From: DASSQJ01 sp963772645
GTDB taxonomy: Bacteria > Actinomycetota > Actinomycetes > Actinomycetales > Dermatophilaceae
DNA length: 64,000 nucleotides
NCBI GenBank assembly: GCA_963772645.1
Contig: CAVYYD010000015.1
Location: 124,001 to 188,000, forward strand
Direction of reading: 5' to 3'
Shown here: positions 19,257 to 27,374 of the stretch, in pieces
Position numbering within the stretch: position 1 is the stretch's first letter
How the letters are laid out: the number at the start of each line of letters is the position of its first letter
Program-made: the position numbers and the translations under genes
The notes under the pieces: model-generated
The model's input: only the letters and a program-made list of their open reading frames with translations
Told to the model about the DNA's origin: nothing
Databases searched by the model: none

Positions 19257-19727
19257 TCAGGACTGGTTGAACACGCCGCGGCCGGCCGGGACGACCGCCT
19301 CCTCGGCGTTGACCTCGACGGTCTCCGGGGACAGCAGGAAGACCTTCGAGGTGACCCGCTCGATGCTGCCGTGCAGCCCGAAGACCAGGCCGGCGGCGAA
19401 GTCGACGAGGCGCTTGGCGTCGGCATCGCTCATGTCGGTGAGGTTCATGATGACCGGGACGCCGTCCCGGAAGTTCTCCCCGATGGTCTTGGCCTCGTTG
19501 TACGTGCGGGGGTGGATCGTCGTGATCCGCGAGATGCTCGTGGCCTCGGGGTTGCGGACCACCTCGGCGACCGGTCGGCGGGTGGGCAGGGGGGTCACAT
19601 CGGCGTGGTGCTCCACGTGGTCGTCCTCGAGCCGCTCGTCGTAGCCGTCGTAGTACTCGTCGTCGTAGCGACCCTGGTCCTCGGCGAGGCCCAGGTAGAC
19701 CATCGTCTTGCGCAGCGCGCCTGCCAT
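19257..19727 (-). CDS. sepF: Cell division protein SepF
   Basis: A 156-residue Z-ring membrane anchor and bundling protein. The N-terminal amphipathic start MAGALRKTMVYLGLAED is the membrane-targeting helix, a linker rich in Asp/Glu/Tyr follows (YDDEYYDGYDERLEDD), and the C-terminal SepF domain spans about residues 62-150 (TIHPRTYNEAKTIGENFRDG, IMNLTDMSDADAKRLVDFAA). Actinobacteria lack FtsA and ZipA, so SepF is the likely main membrane tether of FtsZ. ATG 19727 has GAGGAG 6 nt upstream. The gene lies between yggS and yggT in the conserved order. Confidence 0.96.
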   Translation of the reverse strand: MAGALRKTMVYLGLAEDQGRYDDEYYDGYDERLEDDHVEHHADVTPLPTRRPVAEVVRNPEATSISRITTIHPRTYNEAKTIGENFRDGVPVIMNLTDMSDADAKRLVDFAAGLVFGLHGSIERVTSKVFLLSPETVEVNAEEAVVPAGRGVFNQS

Positions 19728-19783
19728 GAGTGCTCCTCGGTCCTCGACCTCGCCCGGCCCCGTGCCGCGCGTCGTGACCGAAG

Positions 19784-20476
19784 TTACCGGTGTGACGGAC
19801 GAGAACCGAGGATTGCGGAGCCGACACGCAGGTGTGTCGCGCCCTCGGCGATCGCCGCCTCGAGGTCGGCGCTCATCCCCGCCGAGACCCACGTCGCGCC
19901 GGGGTGGGCGGTGCGGACCAGGTCGGCGATCTCCCGCAGCCGGGCGAAGGCCGGCCGGGGCTCCTCGCCGAGGGGGGCCACCGCCATCACCCCGCGCAGC
20001 CGGAGGTGCTCGCTGGCGGCCACGGCGTCGGCGAGGGCCGGGACGTCGCCGGGCGCTGCTCCCCCGCGCCCGGCGCTGCGGTCCAGGCCCACCTGGACGA
20101 GGACGTCGAGGGCCCTCCCCCGGCGGCCGGCGGCACGGTCGAGCGCCCGGACCAGCTTGGCCCGGTCGAGGGACTGCACGACGTCGGCGTACCCGGCCAC
20201 CGACGCCGCCTTGTTCGACTGGAGCTGGCCGATGAAGTGGACGGTGAGCGCGTCCCGATGGGTGAGCTCGGCGCACTTCGCCGAGGCCTCCTGGTCACGG
20301 TTCTCGCCGACGTCGGTGACCCCGAGCTCGGCGAGCAGGTCGACGTCGCCGGCCGGGAAGAACTTGGTGACCGCGACGAGGGTCGGGGTGTCGGTGCGAC
20401 CGGCCGCCTCGAGGGCCCCCCGGACCCGGGCCCGGACCGCCGCAAGCCCGGCCGCGAGCTCCTCGCGCCGGCTCAC
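19784..20476 (-). CDS. yggS: PLP homeostasis protein (YggS/PLPBP family)
   Basis: A 230-residue single-domain alanine-racemase-fold protein that binds pyridoxal phosphate without known enzyme activity and buffers PLP and amino-acid pools. Family motifs are LVAVTKFFP (Lys that binds PLP), GENRDQEASAK, HFIGQLQSNKA and GAAPGDVPALADAV. The GTG start (20474-20476) overlaps the TGA of pgeF (20473-20475), so translation is probably coupled. It is the second gene after the ftsZ terminator and precedes sepF. Confidence 0.94.
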   Translation of the reverse strand: MSRREELAAGLAAVRARVRGALEAAGRTDTPTLVAVTKFFPAGDVDLLAELGVTDVGENRDQEASAKCAELTHRDALTVHFIGQLQSNKAASVAGYADVVQSLDRAKLVRALDRAAGRRGRALDVLVQVGLDRSAGRGGAAPGDVPALADAVAASEHLRLRGVMAVAPLGEEPRPAFARLREIADLVRTAHPGATWVSAGMSADLEAAIAEGATHLRVGSAILGSRPSHR

Positions 20477-21180
20477 GCGACGCTCCGCGCGACGACCCCG
20501 GCGAAGCGGCCGGTGCGGCCGTCCCGCCGGTAGGAGTACAGGCCGGGGCTCTCCCGGGTGCACCCGGGCACCCAGCGCACCTCGACCTCGGCGTCCCGCA
20601 GCTGGGCGACGACGCCGGCCGCCACGTCGATGGCCGGTGTCCCGGTCCAGGAGACCGTCGCGCTCACCGGCTGCACGGCGGCCGCGACCTCCCGCATCTC
20701 CGGCGGCACCTCGTAGCAGCGGCCGCACACCGAGGGGCCGACGACGGCGTCGACCCGGTCCGCGCCCAGGCCACGAACCGCCTCGACGGCCCGCGGGACG
20801 ACCCCGGCGACGAGGCCCGGGCGCCCCGCGTGGACCGCGGCCACGACGCCGTCCGGGCTGGCCAGGAGCACTGGCACGCAGTCGGCGACGAGGACGGCCA
20901 GGGCGACCTCCGGCGAGGCCGTGACGAGGGCGTCGCACCGGGGGGCGACCTCGGGGACGCCGTCGACGACGGCCACCTCGGCCCCGTGGCACTGGTCCAT
21001 GTAGACGAGCGGCCTGCCGAGGTCGGCCTCGAGCCGGCGTCGGTTCTCGGCCACCGCGGCCGGGTCGTCCTCGACGTGGAGGCCGAGGTTGAGGCCGGAC
21101 CAGGGGCCGGTGCTCACCCCGCCGGAGCGGTCGGTGAGGGCGCGCAGCGCACCCGGGGACTCCTCGCGCCATCCGTACAC
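20473..21180 (-). CDS. pgeF: Peptidoglycan editing factor PgeF (YfiH/DUF152, laccase domain)
   Basis: A 235-residue protein of the multicopper-polyphenol-oxidase fold. Family members hydrolyse UDP-MurNAc-Ser or purine nucleosides; E. coli PgeF keeps serine out of wall peptides. Active-site metal ligands are visible in MDQCHGAEV (His), VADCVPVLL (Cys) and VAAVHAGRPG (His). Translation starts at GTG 21180, 6 nt after a TACGGT box, which suggests a leaderless mRNA starting just beyond the ftsZ terminator. This gene therefore opens a second transcription unit pgeF-yggS-sepF-yggT-divIVA. Confidence 0.93.
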   Translation of the reverse strand: MYGWREESPGALRALTDRSGGVSTGPWSGLNLGLHVEDDPAAVAENRRRLEADLGRPLVYMDQCHGAEVAVVDGVPEVAPRCDALVTASPEVALAVLVADCVPVLLASPDGVVAAVHAGRPGLVAGVVPRAVEAVRGLGADRVDAVVGPSVCGRCYEVPPEMREVAAAVQPVSATVSWTGTPAIDVAAGVVAQLRDAEVEVRWVPGCTRESPGLYSYRRDGRTGRFAGVVARSVA

Positions 21181-21186
21181 GCCCCC

Positions 21187-21192
21187 ACCGTA
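21187..21192 (-). promoter_or_regulatory. Candidate -10 of pgeF (leaderless)
   Basis: TACGGT on the minus strand, 6 nt before the pgeF GTG. The matching -35 region would fall inside the ftsZ terminator stem. Confidence 0.45.
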
Positions 21193-21193
21193 G

Positions 21194-21236
21194 ACGCGCG
21201 GGGGCGGGCCGCTCGTCCCGGCCCGCCCCCGCGCGT
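21194..21236 (-). terminator. Strong stem-loop terminator after ftsZ
   Basis: Perfect 17-bp stem (arms 21194-21210 and 21220-21236, containing CGCGGGGGCGGGCC and its complement) with a 9-nt loop, 11 nt after the ftsZ stop on the minus strand. Confidence 0.85.
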
Positions 21237-21246
21237 CGCGGTGGTC

Positions 21247-22542
21247 CTACTTGAGGAAGTCGGGGACGTCCAGGTCGTCGTTCTCGTCGAAGGTGACGGT
21301 GCGCGGCGGCGTCGAGCGCACCGGCTCCGGCGCCGACGCCTCCCGCTCGGTGGTGACCGGGCCCTCCTCGCGCGCGGCGTGCCGCGGCAGGTCACCGGCC
21401 TGCTCGGAGGCGGACGGGCCGGGGAACGACGACGGGCTCGACGGCGGCACCGGCGGGGTGGCCGGTGCCGGGGCGACCGGCGAGGGAGCGGAGCCGTTCT
21501 GGCCGCTGTGCGGCGGCGCCGGCGACGACGCGGCCGGAGGAAGGGGCCGGCCCTGGATGGTGCCGAGCGCGCGGTCGTCGGCGCGGCGCGCCGGGGCGCC
21601 CCCGTCGAACCCCGCGGCGATGACGGTCACCCGGACCTCGTCGCCGAGGGCGTCGTCGATGACCGCGCCGAAGATGATGTTCGCCTCGGGGTGGGCGGCC
21701 TCCTGGACCAGGCGCGCGGCCTCGTTGATCTCGAAGAGACCGAGGTCGCTGCCGCCCTGGATGGAGAGCAGGACGCCGTGGGCGCCGTCGATGCTCGCCT
21801 CGAGGAGCGGGCTGGAGATCGCGAGCTCGGCCGCCTGGACCGCGCGGTCCTCGCCGCGGGCCGAGCCGATGCCCATGAGGGCCGAGCCGGCGCCCTGCAT
21901 CACCGACTTGACGTCGGCGAAGTCGAGGTTGATCAGCCCCGGGGTGGTGATGAGGTCGGTGATGCCCTGGACGCCGGAGAGCAGCACCTGGTCGGCGCTG
22001 CGGAACGCGTCGAGCATCGAGACGCCCCGGTCGCTGATCGAGAGCAGCCGGTCGTTCGGGATGACGATGAGGGTGTCGACCTCCTCGCGCAGCCCGGCGA
22101 TGCCGGCCTCGGCCTGGTTGGCACGCCGACGGCCCTCGAAGGTGAACGGCCGGGTGACCACGCCGATGGTGAGGGCGCCCAGGCCCCTGGCGATCCGGGC
22201 CACGACCGGTGCCCCACCGGTGCCGGTGCCGCCGCCCTCCCCGGCGGTGACGAAGACCATGTCGGCCCCCCTGAGGACCTCCTCGATCTCCTCCGCGTGG
22301 TCCTCGGCGGCCTTCTTGCCGACCTCGGGGTCCGCGCCGGCACCGAGCCCGCGGGTCAGCTCGCGGCCGACGTCGAGCTTGACGTCGGCGTCGCTCATCA
22401 GGAGCGCCTGCGCGTCGGTGTTGACGGCGATGAACTCGACGCCCTTGAGGCCGACCTCGATCATCCGGTTGATGGCGTTGACACCACCGCCGCCGATGCC
22501 GACGACCTTGATGACGGCGAGGTAGTTCTGGGGTGCTGCCAC
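21247..22542 (-). CDS. ftsZ: Cell division GTPase FtsZ
   Basis: The tubulin homologue that polymerises with GTP into the Z ring, 431 residues. The core runs from IKVVGIGGGGVNAINRMIEV through the nucleotide-binding signature GGGTGTG (residues 103-109), the T7 loop region (NLDFADVKSVM) and the C-terminal subdomain to about residue 315. A Pro/Ala/Ser-rich linker follows and the protein ends with the conserved tail peptide DDLDVPDFLK, which binds SepF and FtsW. I start at GTG 22542 because GGAAGG lies 8 nt upstream and homologues begin at this point. A 264-nt gap separates it from ftsQ, so it may have its own promoter. A strong terminator follows. Confidence 0.98.
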   Translation of the reverse strand: MAAPQNYLAVIKVVGIGGGGVNAINRMIEVGLKGVEFIAVNTDAQALLMSDADVKLDVGRELTRGLGAGADPEVGKKAAEDHAEEIEEVLRGADMVFVTAGEGGGTGTGGAPVVARIARGLGALTIGVVTRPFTFEGRRRANQAEAGIAGLREEVDTLIVIPNDRLLSISDRGVSMLDAFRSADQVLLSGVQGITDLITTPGLINLDFADVKSVMQGAGSALMGIGSARGEDRAVQAAELAISSPLLEASIDGAHGVLLSIQGGSDLGLFEINEAARLVQEAAHPEANIIFGAVIDDALGDEVRVTVIAAGFDGGAPARRADDRALGTIQGRPLPPAASSPAPPHSGQNGSAPSPVAPAPATPPVPPSSPSSFPGPSASEQAGDLPRHAAREEGPVTTEREASAPEPVRSTPPRTVTFDENDDLDVPDFLK

Positions 22543-22806
22543 GGCGGTTGCCTTCCACTGGTTCACGGCGATCGTGCGGTCTGGGGCCGGTCCGTCGAAA
22601 CCTTCAAGGTCTCCTTGACAGTTACGGTTCGGACGCGGTATCGATGGCGATGACGCTAGGTCGCCCTCCGGGCTCCCGCAAACAACCGTGGGGCGTGTCG
22701 CGACATCGTCGCGACAAATCCTGCCACCCCAGGTGCCAAGCGCCCCAGCCGCCCCAGCAGCCCCTCCAGTCACAGAAGGAAACGGCTGTCACGACCGGGC
22801 CGTGGC

Positions 22807-23550
22807 TCAGCGGGTCACCGGGGTGTCCGGCGCGCTGACGTCGATGACCTTCGGCTTCGTCCGGAGCAGGGCCTTGATGATCTCCACCTTGCGCTCGGCC
22901 TCGGCCGCCCCGCCCCAGACCACCGTCGTCGGCCCGAGGGTGAAGGTCGCGAGGTCGGCGCTGCTCACGGTGACCGCCGAGACCCGGCGGGACAGGTCGG
23001 CCGGCAGCGCGGCGACCAGGGCCAGCGCGGTGCGCAGCGCCGCGGGCGTCGTGCCCCGCGAGCCGGTCGCCGTGACGACCGGGATGCCCGGCGGTGCCTT
23101 CCGCACGGTTCCGAAGACCACGCCCGTGGCATCCACGACCTGTAGTCGACCTCGAGGGTCCTTCACGACGATGGCGGCGGTCCGGGGCACCACCTGGACC
23201 GCCAGGGTGCCCGGCCAGGCGCGACGCACCGACACCTCCGCGACGGTGACCAGCGTGCGGACGCGGGCCTCGACCGCCCCGGTGTCCACCCGGACCAGCG
23301 GCGTGCCGTCGGGGACCTCGACGAGGGCCGCGACGGCATCGCGCTCGGCGCCCGAGACGCCGGTGACCCGGACCTCCCGGAGGGCCAGCACGTCGCTCCA
23401 CCCGACGAGCCAGGCGCCGCCGGCGACGACGGCCGCGACGAGCAGCACCGCGAGGAACCGGCGCCAGGGGCGGCGCCGGTTCGACAGCGCCCGGTCGCGG
23501 AACCGGCCCGCGGACGACGCGACACCGCGCTGCGCGGTGGCGTGGCTCAT
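22807..23550 (-). CDS. ftsQ: Cell division protein FtsQ/DivIB
   Basis: A 247-residue bitopic divisome protein. The cytoplasmic N-terminus is basic (NRRRPWRR), one membrane helix lies near residues 31-50 (FLAVLLVAAVVAGGAWLVGW), and the extracellular part has a POTRA domain (LREVRVTGVSGAERDAVAAL) and the FtsQ beta domain. It links FtsL and the FtsWI synthase to the Z ring. ATG 23550 overlaps the murC stop (ATGA), so the two are coupled. The gap of 264 nt before ftsZ is the largest inside the dcw cluster apart from the mraZ leader. Confidence 0.95.
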   Translation of the reverse strand: MSHATAQRGVASSAGRFRDRALSNRRRPWRRFLAVLLVAAVVAGGAWLVGWSDVLALREVRVTGVSGAERDAVAALVEVPDGTPLVRVDTGAVEARVRTLVTVAEVSVRRAWPGTLAVQVVPRTAAIVVKDPRGRLQVVDATGVVFGTVRKAPPGIPVVTATGSRGTTPAALRTALALVAALPADLSRRVSAVTVSSADLATFTLGPTTVVWGGAAEAERKVEIIKALLRTKPKVIDVSAPDTPVTR

Positions 23551-25019
23551 GAGCCGCCCCCCGGTGGGGTCCCCGCGTCGCGGGCCTCGAGACCCGCGAC
23601 GATCCGCGGGGCGAGCGCGGTGACGTCGCCGGCGCCGACCACGAGGACCAGGTCCCCGGGTGCGGCGTCCGCGACCAGGGCCGCGACCGCCGCGTCGGGA
23701 GCCGTCCCCACCTCGACCCGGCGCTCGCCGGGCAGCGCCCGCAACGGCGCGGCGACGAGCTCGGAGGTCACCTCCGGCAGCGGCTCCTCGCGCGCGCCGT
23801 AGACGTCGAGGAGGACGACGTGCGCGGCCGGGGCGAGGGCCGCGGCGAACTCCGGCGCGAAGTCGCGGGTGCGGCTGTACAGGTGCGGCTGGAAGACGAC
23901 GAGCACCCTGCCCCGCCCGGCGCGCCGGAGGACGTCCGCGGCGGTGGAGACGACCGCGGCCACCTTCGCCGGGTTGTGCGCGTAGTCGTCGACGACGGTG
24001 ACGCCGCCGACCTCGCCGCGCACCTCGAAACGGCGGCGCGCCCCGGTGAACGTCGCGAGCCCGGCGAGCACCGGGTCGACCTCCAGCCCGAGCCCCTCGG
24101 TGGCGGCCAGCAGCGCCGCACAGGCGTTGGCGACGTTGTGCGGGCCCGGCACGAGGAGCTCGAGCTGGTGGCGCCTGCCGTCCCGGGACAGGACCGAGCG
24201 CGAGCCGAGCCCGTGCGGCTCGCTGGAGACCACGCGAAGGTCCGACCCCGGCGCGGACCCGTAGGTGACGACCCGCCGCCCCGCGGCGCGCACCCGCTCG
24301 GCGAGGGCCGACGAGCCAGGGTCGTCCCGGCAGGCGACGAGCAGGCCGCCGGCGCTCACCGTGTCCGCGAACTCGTCGTAGGCGTCGGCCACCGCCTGGG
24401 CCGTGCCGTAGAAGTCGAGGTGGTCGGGCTGGACGTTGGTGACGACCGCGACCTCCGGGCGGTAGACCAGGAAGCTGCCGTCGCTCTCGTCGGCCTCGAC
24501 CACGAAGGCGGGCCCGTCGCCCAGGGCGGCGTTGGTGCCGAGCTGGCTGACCTCCCCACCGCCGGCGAAGGACGGGTCGGTGCCGGCCGCGACGAGCGCG
24601 ACGGCGAGCATCGACGTCGTCGTCGTCTTGCCGTTGGCACCGGCCACGGCCACCGTGCGCCGCCCCACGGTGAGCGCCGCGAGCGCCTGCGAGCGGTGCA
24701 GGACGCGCAGCCCGGCGGCCCGCGCGGCGACGAGCTCGACGTTGTCCTCGCGCACCGCCGAGGAGACCACGACGGTGTCGACGCCCGCCAGGTGGGTGGG
24801 GTCGTGGCCGAGGTCGACCCGCGCGCCGGCGACGCGCAGCGCGGCGAGCACCGGCGAGTCGGCGGCGTCGGACCCGCTGACCCGCACCCCTCGGCCGAGG
24901 AGCAGCCGGGCCACGGCGGACATCCCGGCCCCGCCGATGGCCACGAGGTGGACCGCCCCGAGCTCGTCCCAGGGGGGCACCGGGGCGGCGAGGTCGAACC
25001 GCGGGTTGGTGACCGGCAT
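23547..25019 (-). CDS. murC: UDP-N-acetylmuramate--L-alanine ligase
   Basis: Adds L-Ala to UDP-MurNAc with ATP, the first peptide-stem step of peptidoglycan synthesis. 490 residues in the three-domain Mur ligase order: UDP-binding Rossmann domain (HLVAIGGAGMSAVARLLLGRG), central ATPase domain and C-terminal domain (FQPHLYSRTRDFAPEFAAAL). The P-loop reads GANGKTTTTSM, whereas MurC enzymes typically have GTHGKTTT; the essential GKTT is kept. VVDDYAHNPAKV and DVYGAREEP are typical MurC segments. Starts 2 nt after the murG stop and overlaps ftsQ at its end. Confidence 0.97.
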   Translation of the reverse strand: MPVTNPRFDLAAPVPPWDELGAVHLVAIGGAGMSAVARLLLGRGVRVSGSDAADSPVLAALRVAGARVDLGHDPTHLAGVDTVVVSSAVREDNVELVAARAAGLRVLHRSQALAALTVGRRTVAVAGANGKTTTTSMLAVALVAAGTDPSFAGGGEVSQLGTNAALGDGPAFVVEADESDGSFLVYRPEVAVVTNVQPDHLDFYGTAQAVADAYDEFADTVSAGGLLVACRDDPGSSALAERVRAAGRRVVTYGSAPGSDLRVVSSEPHGLGSRSVLSRDGRRHQLELLVPGPHNVANACAALLAATEGLGLEVDPVLAGLATFTGARRRFEVRGEVGGVTVVDDYAHNPAKVAAVVSTAADVLRRAGRGRVLVVFQPHLYSRTRDFAPEFAAALAPAAHVVLLDVYGAREEPLPEVTSELVAAPLRALPGERRVEVGTAPDAAVAALVADAAPGDLVLVVGAGDVTALAPRIVAGLEARDAGTPPGGGS

Positions 25020-25021
25020 GC

Positions 25022-26116
25022 TCAGCGCTCCCGCGCGGCCGCGTCGACGAGGTCGGCCAGCAGCTCGTCGCCGCCACGCTCCCCCACCGACGCGGCGGAG
25101 CGCCCCATCTGCGCGACCCGCTCGGTGTCGAGCGCGAGCGGCACGACGGTGGACCGCACCCAGGCCGCGTCGACGCCGTGGTCCTCGGCCAGCAGCCCGC
25201 CACCCGCCGCGAGGACGGCCGTGGCGTTGAGCCGCTGCTCCCCGTTGCCGATCGGCAGCGGCACGTACACCGCCGGCAGCCCGACCGCGGTGAGCTCGCA
25301 GACGGTGTTGGCCCCGGACCGGACGACGGCGAGGTCGGCGGCGGCGTACGCCAGGTCCATCCGGTCGCAGTAGGGCAGGACGACGTAGCGGGCCCCCGGG
25401 ACCGGCCCGGGGTCGAACTCCTTGCCGGCGCCGGTGACGTGGAGGACCTGCACCCCGGCCGCCGAGACGTCGCGGGCGGCCCCGGCGAACGCGTCGTTGA
25501 GCCGCTGGGCCCCGAGCGAGCCGCCGGTGACCAGGACCGTCGGCGCGTCCCCCAGGCCGAACCGTTCCCGTGCCTCGGCCCGCGAGGCGCCCCGGTCCAG
25601 CTGGGAGATCTCGCGGCGCAGCGGCATCCCGGTGACCTGGGCCCCCCGCAGCGGGGTGCCGGGGAAGGTGACGGCGACGGCCGAGGCGAAGCGGGCGCCC
25701 AGCCGGTTGGCGATGCCGGGTCGGGCGTTCTGCTCGTGGACCACGATCGGCACGCCGCGTCGCCGGGCGGCGAGGTAGGCGGGGGTCGCGACGTACCCGC
25801 CGAAGCCGACGACGACGTCGGCTCCGGTCGCCTCGAGCGCCTCCTCGGCGGCGGCGACGGCCCGGCGGAGGTTGACCGGCAGCCGGAGGAGGTCGCCGGT
25901 GGGCCGGCGCGGCAGCGGCACCCGCGGCACCTCGAGGAGCCGGTAGCCGCGCTCGGGGACCAGCCGTGCCTCGAGCCCGACGGCGGTGCCGAGGGCGGTG
26001 ACGTCGACGTCCGGGTCGCGCCGGCGCAGGCAGTCGGCGAGGGCGAGCAGCGGCGAGACGTGGCCGGCCGTGCCGCCCCCCGCCAGGAGCACCGACCGGG
26101 GGCCCCCCGACGTCAC
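25022..26116 (-). CDS. murG: UDP-GlcNAc:lipid I GlcNAc transferase MurG
   Basis: Peripheral membrane GT28-family enzyme (364 residues) that adds GlcNAc to lipid I to form lipid II. Signature loops are LLAGGGTAGHVSPLLALAD, GFGGYVATPAYLAA, VHEQNARPGIANR and, in the donor domain, VTGGSLGAQRLN and RSGANTVCELTAVGLPA. The GTG start (26114-26116) overlaps the ftsW stop, so translation is coupled. Sits between ftsW and murC in the usual order. Confidence 0.97.
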   Translation of the reverse strand: MTSGGPRSVLLAGGGTAGHVSPLLALADCLRRRDPDVDVTALGTAVGLEARLVPERGYRLLEVPRVPLPRRPTGDLLRLPVNLRRAVAAAEEALEATGADVVVGFGGYVATPAYLAARRRGVPIVVHEQNARPGIANRLGARFASAVAVTFPGTPLRGAQVTGMPLRREISQLDRGASRAEARERFGLGDAPTVLVTGGSLGAQRLNDAFAGAARDVSAAGVQVLHVTGAGKEFDPGPVPGARYVVLPYCDRMDLAYAAADLAVVRSGANTVCELTAVGLPAVYVPLPIGNGEQRLNATAVLAAGGGLLAEDHGVDAAWVRSTVVPLALDTERVAQMGRSAASVGERGGDELLADLVDAAARER

Positions 26117-27372
26117 CTGGGTCCCCGCCGCGAGCGGACGGCGCCGGCGACGACGGCCATCGAGCGGCGCAGGGCCGAGGGCCGGGCCCGCAGCGCCGCG
26201 GCGCACCCCGGCTCGGCCCGGGCGAACGACATGAGGATGCCGAGGGCGAGCATCGTCGTGATGAGCGAGGACCCGCCCGAGGACACCAGCGGCAGGGGCA
26301 CGCCGATGACCGGGAGCAGGCCGATGACCGCGCCGATGTTGACCAGCGCCTGGACCAGGACCCACGTCATGATCCCGGCGGTGCAGACCCGGACGAAGAA
26401 GTCCTTGCTCCGGCTGACCAGCCGGTAGCAGGCCAGGGCGAGCCCGGCGAAGAGCAGCAGGATGGCGATGCTGCCGACGAGGCCCAGCTCCTCGCCGATG
26501 ATCGCGAAGATGAAGTCGTTGTGCGGCTCCGAGAGCAGGCCCCACTTCTCCCGGCTCTGGCCGAGGCCGACGCCGGTCCAGCCGCCGTCGGCGAGGGCGT
26601 ACCGGCCGTGGATCGGCTGCCGCGCGGCGCCGTACTGGTCGGTGTTCCTGCCCAGCCAGACGTCGAAGCGGCCGAGCCGGTTGGGGCTGGTGACGACGAA
26701 GGTGACCGCCATCCCGAGGAAGGGCACCCCCGCGAAGGCGAACCAGCGCAGCGGGACCCCGGCCGCGAAGAGGACCCCGGCCACGATGGCGCCGAGCACC
26801 ATGACCGTGCCGAGGTCGTGGCCGAGGACCACCGCGCTGATCGCCACCGCGGCGATCGGGACGAGGTAGGGCACGAGGACGTGGCCGAAGGAGCGCAGGT
26901 GCCGGCGCTTGGAGGCCAGGACGAGGCCGCCGCTGAGGACGAGCCCCAGCTTGACGAGCTCGGAGGGCTGGATGGTGACCGGCCCGACCCGGATCCAGTT
27001 CTGGTTGCCGTTGACGCTCGTGCCGAGCGGGGAGAGGACGAGCATCTGCAGGGCGATCGCCAGGAGGAGCACGGGCACCGCCATCCGCTTCCAGCCGGTG
27101 ACCGGGACGCGGGAGGCGGTGACGAGGGCGAGCAGCCCGATGCCGGCGAAGACGAGCTGCTTGAGGAAGATCGAGTACGCCGAGGAGGTGGTGTCGATGG
27201 AGACGATCGAGCTCGCCGACAGCACCATGATGAGGCCGATGGTGACGAGCGCGGCGGTCAGCGCGACGAGCAGGTAGTACGTGGTGACCGGGGACTCGAA
27301 CCGCGCGGCCCAGGCCCGCAGCCGGGAGGTGTCGCGGCGGGCGGCGCGCGCCGGGGCGGTGGCGCTGCTCAC
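26113..27372 (-). CDS. ftsW: SEDS-family peptidoglycan glycosyltransferase FtsW
   Basis: A 419-residue membrane protein with about ten transmembrane helices that polymerises lipid II at the septum together with FtsI. Motifs seen are NQNWIRVGPVTIQPSELVKL, GHDLGTVMVLGAI, GQSREKWGLLSEPHNDFIFA and PLPLVSSGGSSL, all diagnostic of FtsW/RodA; the Asp in the extracytoplasmic loop of the family is the catalytic residue. The GTG start is 2 nt after the murD TAG. A basic C-terminal tail may contact FtsZ. Confidence 0.96.
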   Translation of the reverse strand: MSSATAPARAARRDTSRLRAWAARFESPVTTYYLLVALTAALVTIGLIMVLSASSIVSIDTTSSAYSIFLKQLVFAGIGLLALVTASRVPVTGWKRMAVPVLLLAIALQMLVLSPLGTSVNGNQNWIRVGPVTIQPSELVKLGLVLSGGLVLASKRRHLRSFGHVLVPYLVPIAAVAISAVVLGHDLGTVMVLGAIVAGVLFAAGVPLRWFAFAGVPFLGMAVTFVVTSPNRLGRFDVWLGRNTDQYGAARQPIHGRYALADGGWTGVGLGQSREKWGLLSEPHNDFIFAIIGEELGLVGSIAILLLFAGLALACYRLVSRSKDFFVRVCTAGIMTWVLVQALVNIGAVIGLLPVIGVPLPLVSSGGSSLITTMLALGILMSFARAEPGCAAALRARPSALRRSMAVVAGAVRSRRGPR

Positions 27373-27374
27373 CC

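Noticed and set aside
22604..22618. TCAAGG-tct-CCTTGA palindrome in the ftsQ-ftsZ gap, considered as an operator or terminator
   Set aside because: Only 6-bp arms, not next to a stop codon and without a repeat elsewhere; insufficient support.
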